From Haliscomenobacteraceae bacterium (GTDB taxonomy: Bacteria; Bacteroidota; Bacteroidia; Chitinophagales; Saprospiraceae): a DNA stretch of 36,033 nucleotides. Within the stretch, counting starts at the first letter, position 1. Each line of letters begins with the position of its first letter. The position numbers were made by a program, and so were the translations under genes. The DNA is taken from the NCBI GenBank assembly GCA_947501115.1, contig CANMVX010000038.1:1-36033 (forward strand), in the 5' to 3' direction. Shown one piece after another: positions 1-7,371 of the stretch. Below the pieces are notes generated by a model. The model was not told the DNA's origin. It did no database searches and worked only from the letters and a program-made list of their open reading frames with translations.

Positions 1-1251
1 CCGATGCTCTCACCAGAATCGGCCGTTAAAATAGGCTTGGAAAAGAATTTTGGTATTCAGATTCTTAGAAATAATGAACGAATAGCTCAGTTAAATAATA
101 CCCCGGGCCGAGCTGGCTTATTACCCACTCTGGGTGTAAATAGTCTGGCAAACTATGCAAGTAACAACACAGAGCAAAAGTTCTTTAATGGTGAAACCCG
201 TTCCGGTATAGGCGCGGGAAATCTTACGACCAGAATGGGTCTGGAGATGAATTGGACGGCTTTCGATGGTTTTAACATGTTTGTGGAGAGAGACAGGCTG
301 GCGCTCATGGAAAAAATGAGCCGGGCTGAGACTACCGCTCAGATGCAAACCTTCGCAGCAGGTATTCTCGCCGCTTATTATCGCTTGGTTGAATTGGAGA
401 GATCTACAGAAAATCTAAGATATGCCGTTACCCTCGATCGGGATATTCTCGATTTAGTGAAAAACAAGAAAAAAATTGGTACAGCAAATGGTTTGGAGGT
501 ACTACAGTCGCAAACGAGGTTAAATAGTGATTCCGCGCGCCTCGTTTTGCTTGAAAATGATATCTCAAGATCAAGAATGAATTTTAATATTTTGTTGAAT
601 CTTGACCCTAATACGCCTTTTACGCTGGATACTCGTTTTCAAAATGCTACCATGCCTTCCTTGGAAGAGCTCCTATTGCGGACCCGGCAGAATCATCCGG
701 ATTTATTACTAACAAAATTGCAAAAGGAACAAGCCGCTTTAAGACTGGAAACGGTTAAAAGTAGTTTTTGGCCCGTTGTAACGCTTCAAGCCGCTTATAA
801 TGTGGCTTTTTCACGTTCTGAAGTAGGATTTTTGCTTTCCAATCGGTCAAATGGTCCTTTTGTAGGTCTTACCTTAAGATATACCATTTTTGACGGGCAG
901 AACCGGAAAAATGATCAGGAAATTGCTTTAGTGCAGATGGAAAATGCAGCCTTAAGAGAAACCGATTTATTGACTATTCTCGAAGGTAGAATTAAAACAA
1001 AAGTATCTGATTATAGTGCTCTTTCAAATCTTATCAGCATGGAAGAGGAAAATTTAGATGCATCCCGTCAACAATCGGCTTTGGCAAGGGAACTATATAG
1101 ATTGGGTAAAACTACTAATTTTGAGGTGAGAGAGTCTATTCTGCAAGAAATTCAGGCGCTTGACAGAGTTATTAACGCTCAGGCAAGGGTGAAACAAGTA
1201 GAAATTGAAATTTTCAATGATGCAGGAATTCCTTTGTTTCCTGTGCAATAA
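1..1251 (+). CDS. TolC-family outer membrane efflux protein (5' end outside window)
   Basis: This is an outer-membrane channel subunit of a tripartite efflux or type I secretion system, expected to form a trimeric beta-barrel with a periplasmic helical tunnel. The frame is open from base 1 (codon ccg before the first ATG at 4). The protein then begins directly with the mature-type motif LSPESAVKIGLEKNFGIQIL, so the signal peptide and true start lie upstream of the window. The 415 visible residues are mostly amphipathic helix and form the two OEP repeats: one opens at about residue 5, the second at about residue 215 (ELLLRTRQNHPDLLLTKLQ). The C-terminal repeat contains the usual 'YxxGKTTNFEVRES' helix. 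It is followed after 24 bases by the M28 peptidase, probably in the same transcript. Family assignment is firm. The substrate and partner pump are unknown. Confidence 0.9.
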   Translation, partial: PMLSPESAVKIGLEKNFGIQILRNNERIAQLNNTPGRAGLLPTLGVNSLANYASNNTEQKFFNGETRSGIGAGNLTTRMGLEMNWTAFDGFNMFVERDRLALMEKMSRAETTAQMQTFAAGILAAYYRLVELERSTENLRYAVTLDRDILDLVKNKKKIGTANGLEVLQSQTRLNSDSARLVLLENDISRSRMNFNILLNLDPNTPFTLDTRFQNATMPSLEELLLRTRQNHPDLLLTKLQKEQAALRLETVKSSFWPVVTLQAAYNVAFSRSEVGFLLSNRSNGPFVGLTLRYTIFDGQNRKNDQEIALVQMENAALRETDLLTILEGRIKTKVSDYSALSNLISMEEENLDASRQQSALARELYRLGKTTNFEVRESILQEIQALDRVINAQARVKQVEIEIFNDAGIPLFPVQ

Positions 1252-1275
1252 TTTTGTCAGCATTAATTTACTATT

Positions 1276-2814
1276 ATGAAAAAAATGACTCTGCAGATAC
1301 TTTCTGCCTGTTTTTTCCTGCTTCTGGCTGGAAATAAACTTTCTGCCCAGCGTGAACCTATAAATGCTCAACTCGTCGAGGCAATTCGCAAAGAAGGCCT
1401 GGAGAATAGTCAGGTTATGGAGGTTGCGGCATGGTTAACCGATGTGCACGGACCACGTTTAACTGGTTCCCCAAAACTTGATGATGCAACGAAATGGGCT
1501 AAATCTACCCTTGAAAAATGGGGAATGTCCAATGTGCACTTAGAGGAATGGGGTCCTTTTGGCAGAGGTTGGCAACTGAGTCATTTTTCTATGCACGCGC
1601 TAACGCCAACCTATTTCCCCATTATTGCTGTGCCTAAAGCATGGTCGGGTTCTACAAAAGGAGAAATAACAGGGGAGGTCATTTATTTAAATGCCAATGA
1701 TTCAACAGATTTACCAGCCTATAAAGGTAAATTAAAAGGTAAATTTATTTTATTAGATACCATTAGAGATTTAAAAGAATGGTTCGATGCACCTGCAGAA
1801 AGACATTCTGATGCTGCTTTGTTACAAATGGCTCAAGCTCCCCTTCCCGGAGGAAGACCTGAAAGAGATTATAGTAGAATGGGTGGATTTAGTTTCAATA
1901 CTCAATTGTGGAAATTTATTTCCGAGGAGAAACCCGCCGCTGTGCTTGATCGCGGATTTAAAGGTGATTTAGGGGTAGTTTTTGCCACCGGCGCGCGGGT
2001 TACGACGGGTAGAGCCCAAGATGTTGATAATCCGGTCATTCCTCAAGCTACTTTGTCTGTGGAACACTACAATAGAATTTTGCGTACCGTCAATAGAAAT
2101 ATGCCTGTTTCCCTTAGTTTGAATTTATTGGGTACTTATACTAATCCCGATGGAATGGAACATAATCTAATCGCAGAAATTCCAGGTTCTGATAAAGCGG
2201 ACGAGGTGGTCATGTTAGGTGCACACATCGATTCATGGCACAATGGAACTGGAGCTACAGATAATGCTGCTGGTTCTGCTGTTATGATGGAGGCACTGCG
2301 TATTATTCAGGAAGTTACCAAAGCAACAGGTATTAAACCAAGACGTACTATTCGCCTGGCTCTTTGGACAGGGGAAGAACAAGGCCTCTTAGGTTCAAGG
2401 GCTTATGTGAAAAATCACTTTGGTGAAACGCCTGAGGGAGACGCTAAAAGAGCAAAAATTTCTGCCTATTATAATCTGGACAACGGAACTGGTAAAATAA
2501 GAGGTATTTACACGCAGGGTAATGAAAAAATAGCTCCTATTTTTAATAGCTTGCTTCAGCCTTTTAAAGATCTGGGCGCAGCAACCGTTACATATAGTAA
2601 TACCGGCGGTACAGACCACCAAGCCTTTGATGGCGTTGGTATCCCTGGATTTCAGTTTATTCAGGAACCTATTGCCTATTCCACCAGAACACATCACTCA
2701 AATATGGATAATTGGGATCATTTAATCGCTGATGACCTTAAACAGGCAGCAACGGTTATTGCCTCTATTGTATTGCATACAGCAATGCGTGATGAACTTA
2801 TGCCTAGAAAATAA
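1276..2814 (+). CDS. Secreted M28-family zinc metallopeptidase (carboxypeptidase Q-like)
   Basis: Predicted exported di-zinc aminopeptidase or carboxypeptidase. Residues 1-25 form a signal peptide (KKM, hydrophobic core, LSAQ). About residues 130-265 look like the PA-type insert typical of this subfamily. The catalytic domain follows, with all M28 metal and catalytic positions visible: H317 in GAHIDSW, D329 in GATDNAAG, E367/E368 in WTGEEQG, D402 in YNLDNG, and H473 or H474 in RTHHSNMD. At 512 residues it is near the normal length for PGCP/carboxypeptidase Q-type proteins. There is no C-terminal sorting domain, so a periplasmic or lipid-free secreted location is inferred. It sits between a TolC-type gene and cutC with very short spacers, suggesting one transcript but no obvious shared function. 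The peptide substrate cannot be read from the sequence. Confidence 0.93.
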   Translation: MKKMTLQILSACFFLLLAGNKLSAQREPINAQLVEAIRKEGLENSQVMEVAAWLTDVHGPRLTGSPKLDDATKWAKSTLEKWGMSNVHLEEWGPFGRGWQLSHFSMHALTPTYFPIIAVPKAWSGSTKGEITGEVIYLNANDSTDLPAYKGKLKGKFILLDTIRDLKEWFDAPAERHSDAALLQMAQAPLPGGRPERDYSRMGGFSFNTQLWKFISEEKPAAVLDRGFKGDLGVVFATGARVTTGRAQDVDNPVIPQATLSVEHYNRILRTVNRNMPVSLSLNLLGTYTNPDGMEHNLIAEIPGSDKADEVVMLGAHIDSWHNGTGATDNAAGSAVMMEALRIIQEVTKATGIKPRRTIRLALWTGEEQGLLGSRAYVKNHFGETPEGDAKRAKISAYYNLDNGTGKIRGIYTQGNEKIAPIFNSLLQPFKDLGAATVTYSNTGGTDHQAFDGVGIPGFQFIQEPIAYSTRTHHSNMDNWDHLIADDLKQAATVIASIVLHTAMRDELMPRK

Positions 2815-2820
2815 AGATAT

Positions 2821-3447
2821 TTGATACTCGAAGCTTGCGTTGAAACAGCCGATCAGGCCGTTTTAGCTGAACAAAATGGGGCAGATAGAATTGAACTCTG
2901 CTCCCATCTGGAATGGGATGGCTTAACGCCTTCCGATGATTTGTTGAATGAAACCCTTTCCCGGATCTCCATTCCTATTATGGCTATGGTGAGATCCCGG
3001 AAAGGTGGTTTCGTTTATTCTTCAGAGGATATATTCGATATGAAAGTTTCTACTTCATTTTTTAAGGATGTCGGTGTTAAAGGTATCGTTTTCGGAGGCC
3101 TTTTGAAGAATAATGAAATTGATTTTAATGCGCTTGATAAAATTTCAAATGCTGCCGCAGGCCTTCCTCTTACTTTTCATAAAGCCATTGATTTTACTCC
3201 GAATCCTTTGAAATCCTTGATGGCTCTTGCCAAAGAAAAGATGGTTTCAACCGTTCTAACCTCTGGAGGACATGGCTCAGCATGGGACAATAGATTGGTC
3301 CTAAAGGAAATGGTCGCCTTTGGAAAAGATAATAATGTGACTGTTTTAGTGGCCGGGGGCGTTCGCTCTGATAATCTGCCAGCCTTACACGAGTTCTTAC
3401 ACGCGACGGCCTATCATGGTAGAAGAATAGTACCCAATATCGGTTGA
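2821..3447 (+). CDS. cutC: CutC family protein
   Basis: CutC is a cytoplasmic TIM-barrel protein historically linked to copper homeostasis; its biochemical role is unsettled. The N-terminus MILEACVETADQAVLAEQNG followed by ADRIELCSHLEWDGLTPS is the family hallmark. MAMVRSRKGGFVYS, GIVFGGLLKNNEIDF, LTFHKAIDFTPNP, VLTSGGHGSAWDN and VLVAGGVRSDN also fit. At 208 residues it is toward the short end of the family, but both ends of the barrel appear present. The start codon is TTG: the gene begins six bases after the M28 stop, and no ATG or GTG exists in frame between them. The conserved MILE sequence starts exactly at the TTG, which supports this choice. The gene ends 10 bases from the convergent gene at 3458. 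Confidence 0.9.
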   Translation: MILEACVETADQAVLAEQNGADRIELCSHLEWDGLTPSDDLLNETLSRISIPIMAMVRSRKGGFVYSSEDIFDMKVSTSFFKDVGVKGIVFGGLLKNNEIDFNALDKISNAAAGLPLTFHKAIDFTPNPLKSLMALAKEKMVSTVLTSGGHGSAWDNRLVLKEMVAFGKDNNVTVLVAGGVRSDNLPALHEFLHATAYHGRRIVPNIG

Positions 3448-3457
3448 AAACCAATAT

Positions 3458-4012
3458 TTACCACCATAGAAAAGAGGATTCTTCAGCATAGAGGGTAATT
3501 TCCATATTGACAATGCCCAGGGAAGAAAAAGAATGGCTTATCCATCTTGGGATGGTCTCATCTTCCATTTCCCGCCAGGTAATAACGCTTCCTTCTTCCT
3601 TTTCGTTTTTATAGACCATGGGTGTATTAACCGCCTTTTTAGAAAATAAATTAGGGAAAAAATCTATCGAAAATGGTCCTGGAACAACTTTTCTAAAAGA
3701 TGAAAATCGGTAGATACTTCTTGTATTGTCCGTAAATAACCATTTTTCTGCATAGATCATCTGATAGGTCAGGTCCGCATAAAAAATATATTGTTTAGTG
3801 TCAGGATTTATATAAATCTTGCCTTCCAAAGGTGTTTTTTGTCCTTTTTTGGAAACTAAATGCCCTTTAACTCTTATCCGAAGACATGGCCCATCAACAT
3901 ACAGCGTTTTTGCTATAGAAACAGCTTGTTTTCTAACGTTATTTGCTCCGAGGGAATCAAGTAGTATAAAGATGAATACAATCCAAAGTAAGGAAGTTAT
4001 AAGAAGTATCAT
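3458..4012 (-). CDS. Hypothetical membrane-anchored protein
   Basis: I do not recognise this 184-residue protein. It starts with a hydrophobic segment (residues 2-19, LITSLLWIVFIFILL) that is either an uncleaved anchor or a signal peptide. The remainder looks like a beta-rich extracytoplasmic domain with alternating polar and aromatic residues (KIYINPDTKQYIFYADLTYQM, WLFTDNTRSIYRFSSFRK). It lies 29 bases downstream of the MtfA-like gene on the same strand, so the two are probably co-transcribed. The ATG at 4012 is the first in frame and places the hydrophobic segment at the N-terminus. No cysteine lipobox, catalytic motif or repeat is evident. That it is a real gene is likely from codon pattern and operon position; its function is unknown. 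Confidence 0.65.
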   Translation of the reverse strand: MILLITSLLWIVFIFILLDSLGANNVRKQAVSIAKTLYVDGPCLRIRVKGHLVSKKGQKTPLEGKIYINPDTKQYIFYADLTYQMIYAEKWLFTDNTRSIYRFSSFRKVVPGPFSIDFFPNLFSKKAVNTPMVYKNEKEEGSVITWREMEDETIPRWISHSFSSLGIVNMEITLYAEESSFLWW

Positions 4013-4041
4013 GGTTATTTTTAAAATATAAGCTTAAAAAA

Positions 4042-4848
4042 TCATAGATCTTTTGCGTGTAATAAAGAAAAGATATCTGGAAATTTTTCCATCGTTGGTA
4101 TAGGAAAATAAAGAAGATGAACAATAACGACAGGCAATATTTCAATATCTGGCCTTCCAATACATTCAAAAATACAGGTTTTGTCCCAGCCACTTATTTC
4201 GGCTAAGGTTTCCCACCACGATTCTTCCCCTTCTGGCCATTTTCTGTCTGTATTTTGCGCTATGTAAATTTTAGACCATTCATGAGCGGTAACCGGATAA
4301 TGATTTATTGGATTCATGTATCCCTGGAATATAGCTTGTGCAGAAAACAGTAAAACACCGTCCTCTGAAAATGATTCTGAATGATGAAAGTTATTAGGAT
4401 ACTGTGGAGAAGGGAAGGCGGTAGGATAAATTACTATTTTTTCATAACCATTAAAAAGAAATTTCTCCTCCTCGAAGGTTAACATGACGGCGGGAATAAT
4501 AGCCATAAGCTTGAAATCTTCGGGTAAACTCTCTTCTGATTGGCCTTGAAAATCAATAGCCAGAAGCATAAGAAAACAACGTTGCTCAAAAACTAATTTT
4601 TTCTCAGCACTCAATGCAATGTAAAATGGACAACCTGTGAGGAGGATCTGTTTTTGAATGTTATCAAGGCCTGGCGTAAATTTCTTATAGTAATACCAGT
4701 CTATCTGAGGTGAAAGTACATATATAACGGCTATCAAAATGATTGGAGGTAACATCCATATACCATACAAACCGTCATTTATCCATGAATAATAACCCAC
4801 GATAAGAAAGACAATAAAACAAGGAATGAGAAGTATCCTGGATGGCAT
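4042..4848 (-). CDS. MtfA-like (peptidase family M90) protein with degenerate zinc motif
   Basis: Residues 5-45 form one or two membrane helices. From about residue 85 the protein follows the MtfA/M90 'zinc-dependent peptidase' pattern: VMLTFEEEKFLFNGYEKIVIYP (121-142), a short SPQYPNNFHHSE segment, a strand-rich GVLLFSAQAIFQGYMNPINH, then the active-site helix. In active family members that helix carries HExxH. Here it reads AHEWSKIY (H189, E190, K193), so the second zinc histidine is lysine. The later Glu ligand region (usually EYFF) reads VHLLYFP and lacks the Glu. The C-terminal PDIFSLL matches the family ending. I therefore read it as a catalytically impaired or repurposed homologue. It is upstream of the hypothetical gene at 3458-4012. 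E. coli MtfA binds the regulator Mlc; nothing here shows that this relative does. Confidence 0.72.
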   Translation of the reverse strand: MPSRILLIPCFIVFLIVGYYSWINDGLYGIWMLPPIILIAVIYVLSPQIDWYYYKKFTPGLDNIQKQILLTGCPFYIALSAEKKLVFEQRCFLMLLAIDFQGQSEESLPEDFKLMAIIPAVMLTFEEEKFLFNGYEKIVIYPTAFPSPQYPNNFHHSESFSEDGVLLFSAQAIFQGYMNPINHYPVTAHEWSKIYIAQNTDRKWPEGEESWWETLAEISGWDKTCIFECIGRPDIEILPVVIVHLLYFPIPTMEKFPDIFSLLHAKDL

Positions 4849-4858
4849 CTTTTTTTTG

Positions 4859-4887
4859 TAAAGATAAGTGGATTCGGCTCAGACAAA
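4859..4887 (-). promoter_or_regulatory. Candidate promoter of the MtfA-like operon
   Basis: Read on the - strand, TTTG (4887-4884) and TATCTTTA (4866-4859) are separated by 17 bases, resembling the Bacteroidota -33 TTTG / -7 TAnnTTTG promoter. The ATG at 4848 follows 10 bases after the -7 box. The last base of the box deviates from consensus. Confidence 0.4.
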
Positions 4888-4950
4888 TCTGCTTTTTAAA
4901 ATAATTGTATTTTTTTTTTGAAAGAATAGTACTTCTTTAAAAAAGAATAG

Positions 4951-4958
4951 TATCTTTG
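4951..4958 (+). promoter_or_regulatory. -7 box for tRNA-Phe (and probably the his leader)
   Basis: TATCTTTG is an exact Bacteroidota -7 element (TAnnTTTG), 30 bases before the tRNA. No good TTTG is found at the usual -33 distance. An 11-bp direct repeat, AAAGAATAGTA, lies at 4921-4931 and again at 4942-4952, 21 bp apart (two helical turns), with the second copy entering the -7 box. No other promoter-like sequence occurs between the tRNA and hisG, so this may also be the his operon promoter. Confidence 0.5.
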
Positions 4959-4988
4959 TCCCGCTCAAAAGAGGAGTTTTAATAGGAA

Positions 4989-5061
4989 GGTATGGTAGCT
5001 CAGTTGGTAGAGCACAGGACTGAAAATCCTGGTGTCGGCGGTTCAATTCCGCCCCGTACCA
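4989..5061 (+). tRNA. tRNA-Phe (GAA)
   Basis: A 73-base cloverleaf can be folded by eye. The acceptor is GGTATGG/CCGTACC with one T-G pair and discriminator A. The D arm is GCTC-AGTTGGTA-GAGC. The anticodon stem CAGGA/TCCTG encloses loop CTGAAAA, giving anticodon GAA. The T arm is GGCGG-TTCAATT-CCGCC. CCA is not encoded (ACA follows the acceptor stem). Only 14 bases separate it from the ATG of the His leader ORF, and no terminator intervenes, so read-through into the his leader is expected. Confidence 0.97.
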
Positions 5062-5075
5062 CAATTTTATTTTAT

Positions 5076-5138
5076 ATGATTAACATAGCATTTCATATTG
5101 GTCATCATCATCACGTACTACCTTGTAGTGTGGGTTGA
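5076..5138 (+). CDS. hisL: Histidine operon leader peptide (20 aa)
   Basis: A 20-codon ORF, ATG at 5076 to TGA at 5136-5138, encodes MINIAFHIGHHHHVLPCSVG. Five of the 20 residues are histidine, including four consecutive codons (5103-5114, CAT CAT CAT CAC). It lies immediately upstream of an intrinsic terminator that precedes hisG, the position and composition expected of a his attenuator leader. In enterobacteria HisL is a short peptide with seven consecutive His. Stalling there under histidyl-tRNA shortage allows antitermination. Here the peptide product itself probably has no function; its translation is the sensor. No Shine-Dalgarno sequence is visible, normal for this phylum. The name is assigned by analogy with enterobacterial HisL, not by homology. 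Confidence 0.85.
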   Translation: MINIAFHIGHHHHVLPCSVG

Positions 5139-5173
5139 AACCGGTATAAATGGTTTAAAAGAGGTTTACCCAC
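5112..5173 (+). promoter_or_regulatory. His attenuator: pause hairpin and antiterminator
   Basis: Two competing structures are visible. Pause hairpin: CAC 5112-5114 plus ACTAC 5117-5121 pair with GTAGT 5125-5129 plus GTG 5130-5132. Antiterminator: GTGGGT 5130-5135 pairs with ACCCAC 5168-5173, and AAACC 5138-5142 pairs with GGTTT 5163-5167, giving 11 bp with a two-base bulge. The antiterminator uses the 5' arm of the terminator (5157-5172), so the two exclude each other. The leader stop codon (5136-5138) overlaps the bulge, so a ribosome finishing the leader would block the antiterminator. A ribosome stalled at 5103-5114 would instead break the pause hairpin and favour it. Confidence 0.8.
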
Positions 5174-5197
5174 TCGTGGTTAAACCTCTTTTTTTTT
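5157..5197 (+). terminator. Intrinsic terminator (attenuator) before hisG
   Basis: Bases 5157-5172 pair with 5177-5192: a 16-position stem with a single C-T mismatch (5169/5180), loop CTCG, and an uninterrupted T run through 5197. It sits between the His leader ORF and hisG, 15 bases before the hisG ATG. It would also end the tRNA-Phe transcript. Confidence 0.92.
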
Positions 5198-5212
5198 GCA
5201 ATTTTTTATCAA

Positions 5213-6073
5213 ATGAGTGATATGCTTAAGTTAGCGGTACAAAAATCGGGAAGACTTCTTGAGGGTTCTTTAGATTTGTTGAAATCTTGTGGTATCAAAA
5301 TTGATAATGGAGAAGACCGGTTGCGTGTTACGGCCACTCATTTCCCTATGGAGCTTTATTTTTTAAGAAATTCCGATATTCCGCAATACGTTCAGGACGG
5401 TATTGCAGATATTGCTATTCTCGGAGAAAATACGCTGGTGGAGAAAAATAGAGAGATGGATAAAATTATGCCTCTGGGTTTTTCAAAATGCCGTCTTTCT
5501 ATTGCCGTACCCAAAGGGGTGAACTACACGGGCGTGCAATGGCTGGAAGGTAAAAAAATAGCCACTTCCTATCCCCATTCACTGGCAAATTATTTAGATG
5601 CCTTGAAGATAAAAGCTGAAATTCATGAGATTTCCGGCTCTGTAGAAATTGCCCCAAATATTGGTCTCGCAGATGCTATCTGTGATTTAGTGAGCAGTGG
5701 TTCCACGCTCTTCAAGAATAATCTGGTGGAAAAAGACGTACTTTTCAAATCAGAGGCTTGGTTGGTATCACACAAAGCTATCTCTCATGAAAAACAGGTT
5801 TTACTCGATAAATTGATATTTAGAATGAAAGCCGTGCTTACAGCGGCGAATAATAAATATCTTTTGATGAATGTTCCGAATGATAAAGTAAAAGAAGTCA
5901 TTGAACTGCTGCCTGGTATGAAAAGTCCAACCGTCATGCCGCTGGCAGACCAACAGTGGAGTTCCGTTCATACAGTGATTGGAGAAGATCAGTTTTGGGA
6001 TATTATAGACAGATTAAAAGATGCGGGTGCTCAGGGCATTTTAGTTATTCCAATTCAAAAAATGATTCTATGA
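5213..6073 (+). CDS. hisG: ATP phosphoribosyltransferase, long form
   Basis: HisG catalyses the first and feedback-regulated step of histidine synthesis, condensing ATP with PRPP. At 286 residues it is the long form. The catalytic part has LKLAVQKSGRL at the N-terminus, DIAILGENTL, KKIATSYPHSLANYL and the PRPP-loop-type sequence ADAICDLVSSGSTLFKNNL (about residues 153-171). The last ~75 residues (YLLMNVPNDKVKEVIELLPGM through GAQGILVIPIQKMIL) are the ACT-like HisG_C domain that binds histidine. The ATG at 5213 is 15 bases after the attenuator T run. Its TGA overlaps the hisD ATG (ATGA, 6070-6073), indicating translational coupling. Expression is predicted to depend on read-through of the upstream attenuator. 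Confidence 0.97.
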   Translation: MSDMLKLAVQKSGRLLEGSLDLLKSCGIKIDNGEDRLRVTATHFPMELYFLRNSDIPQYVQDGIADIAILGENTLVEKNREMDKIMPLGFSKCRLSIAVPKGVNYTGVQWLEGKKIATSYPHSLANYLDALKIKAEIHEISGSVEIAPNIGLADAICDLVSSGSTLFKNNLVEKDVLFKSEAWLVSHKAISHEKQVLLDKLIFRMKAVLTAANNKYLLMNVPNDKVKEVIELLPGMKSPTVMPLADQQWSSVHTVIGEDQFWDIIDRLKDAGAQGILVIPIQKMIL

Positions 6074-7371
6074 CCTCTTTTATAAAGCACTTTTATGATA
6101 ATCCACCGAAAGCGGAATGGGCAAAAATTCTTGCCAGGCCAAATCCAGGAGGTGCTGATATTTCTGCACTCGTTGCTGATATTTTGGTTGCCGTTAAAGA
6201 AAAAGGGAATCAGGCTATTTTAGATTTTAATACCCGGTTTGATGGATTTGACAGTGTGTCACTTGAAGTTACTGAAGAGGAAATAAAGGAAGCGGTTTTA
6301 TCATTACCAGAAAATTTAAAAAAAGCTATTCTAAGTGCAGCGGCTAATATTACTGCGTTTCACGAAAAGCAAAAAGTAGATCAGGAACCTGTCGAAACCA
6401 TGCCAGGTGTTTTATGTTGGCGAAAAAGTGTGCCTATTGAAAAAGTAGGTTTATACATTCCGGGTGGAACAGCGCCTCTGTTTTCCAGTGTGCTTATGCT
6501 GGGTATTCCAGCTAAAATTGCCGGATGTAGTGAAATAATATTGTGCTCTCCTCCGCAGAAGGACGGAAAAATTCATCCGGCTATTTTATTTGCCGCTCAT
6601 ATTACGGGTATAACCCGAATATTTAAAGTAGGGGGGGCTCAGGCTATCGCCGCTATGGCCTTCGGTACCGAAACCATTCCTGCCGTATATAAAATTGCCG
6701 GACCAGGAAATAGGTACGTCACAGAGGCAAAACAGTCTATTACAAAGTTTGGTGTCGCTATAGATATGCCCGCCGGACCAAGTGAGGTGCTGGTTTTTGC
6801 CGATGAAGGGGCAAATCCTGCCTTTGTTGCCGCCGATTTACTCTCGCAGGCCGAACATGGTGAAGATAGTCAAGTTGTGTTAATTTGTCCGGATAAAATG
6901 TTTTTTGAAAAGGTGGATATAGAAATTGGTAAGCAATTAGCCTTCTTGCCACGAATGGAAATAGCTGTAAAGGCGCTTCATAATAGTGTGGCCATCGCAG
7001 TAAATAATGCTTCCATAGCCATGGATTTAATTAATGATTATGCGCCGGAACATTTGATTATGGCGTTGCGGAACCCTATCGATTTTGTAAATGATATCAG
7101 GAATGCTGGTTCTGTATTTCTTGGGGATTACACCCCTGAAGCGGTAGGCGATTATGCCTCAGGTACTAATCATACGCTGCCAACCAATGGTTTTGCCCGC
7201 GCTTTTAGCGGAGTTTCTGTTGATTCTTTCATAAAAAAAATTACTTTTCAACAAGTTAGCCCGTCCGGTTTAACTACATTGGGGCCAATCGTTATGACTA
7301 TGGCGGAAGCTGAACGACTCGAAGCCCATAAGCAAGCGGTTTCAATCAGACTTGATAATCTTCAACTATGA
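6070..7371 (+). CDS. hisD: Histidinol dehydrogenase
   Basis: HisD carries out the last two oxidations, L-histidinol to L-histidine, using NAD and zinc. The 433-residue protein has the family signature region (IPGGTAPLFSSVLMLGIPAK, FKVGGAQAIAAMAFGTETI, IAGPGNRYV). The expected zinc ligands are Q260, H263 (LLSQAEHGEDSQ), D361 (AVGDYASG) and H420 (ERLEAH); the catalytic pair is E327-H328 (APEHL). I place the start at the ATG at 6070 although the frame is open upstream, because MTSFIKHFYD matches the normal N-terminus and gives the ATGA overlap with hisG. The 3' end overlaps the next gene by ATGA as well. Confidence 0.97.
   Translation: MTSFIKHFYDNPPKAEWAKILARPNPGGADISALVADILVAVKEKGNQAILDFNTRFDGFDSVSLEVTEEEIKEAVLSLPENLKKAILSAAANITAFHEKQKVDQEPVETMPGVLCWRKSVPIEKVGLYIPGGTAPLFSSVLMLGIPAKIAGCSEIILCSPPQKDGKIHPAILFAAHITGITRIFKVGGAQAIAAMAFGTETIPAVYKIAGPGNRYVTEAKQSITKFGVAIDMPAGPSEVLVFADEGANPAFVAADLLSQAEHGEDSQVVLICPDKMFFEKVDIEIGKQLAFLPRMEIAVKALHNSVAIAVNNASIAMDLINDYAPEHLIMALRNPIDFVNDIRNAGSVFLGDYTPEAVGDYASGTNHTLPTNGFARAFSGVSVDSFIKKITFQQVSPSGLTTLGPIVMTMAEAERLEAHKQAVSIRLDNLQL

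Noticed and set aside
4879-5064. 61-codon ORF on the - strand across the tRNA
   Set aside because: It is the antisense of tRNA-Phe; its sequence is dictated by the tRNA and its promoter and does not resemble a real protein.
5956-6069. 38-residue N-terminal extension of hisD
   Set aside because: The frame is open here but lies inside hisG, and the normal HisD N-terminus starts at the ATG at 6070, which also forms the ATGA overlap.
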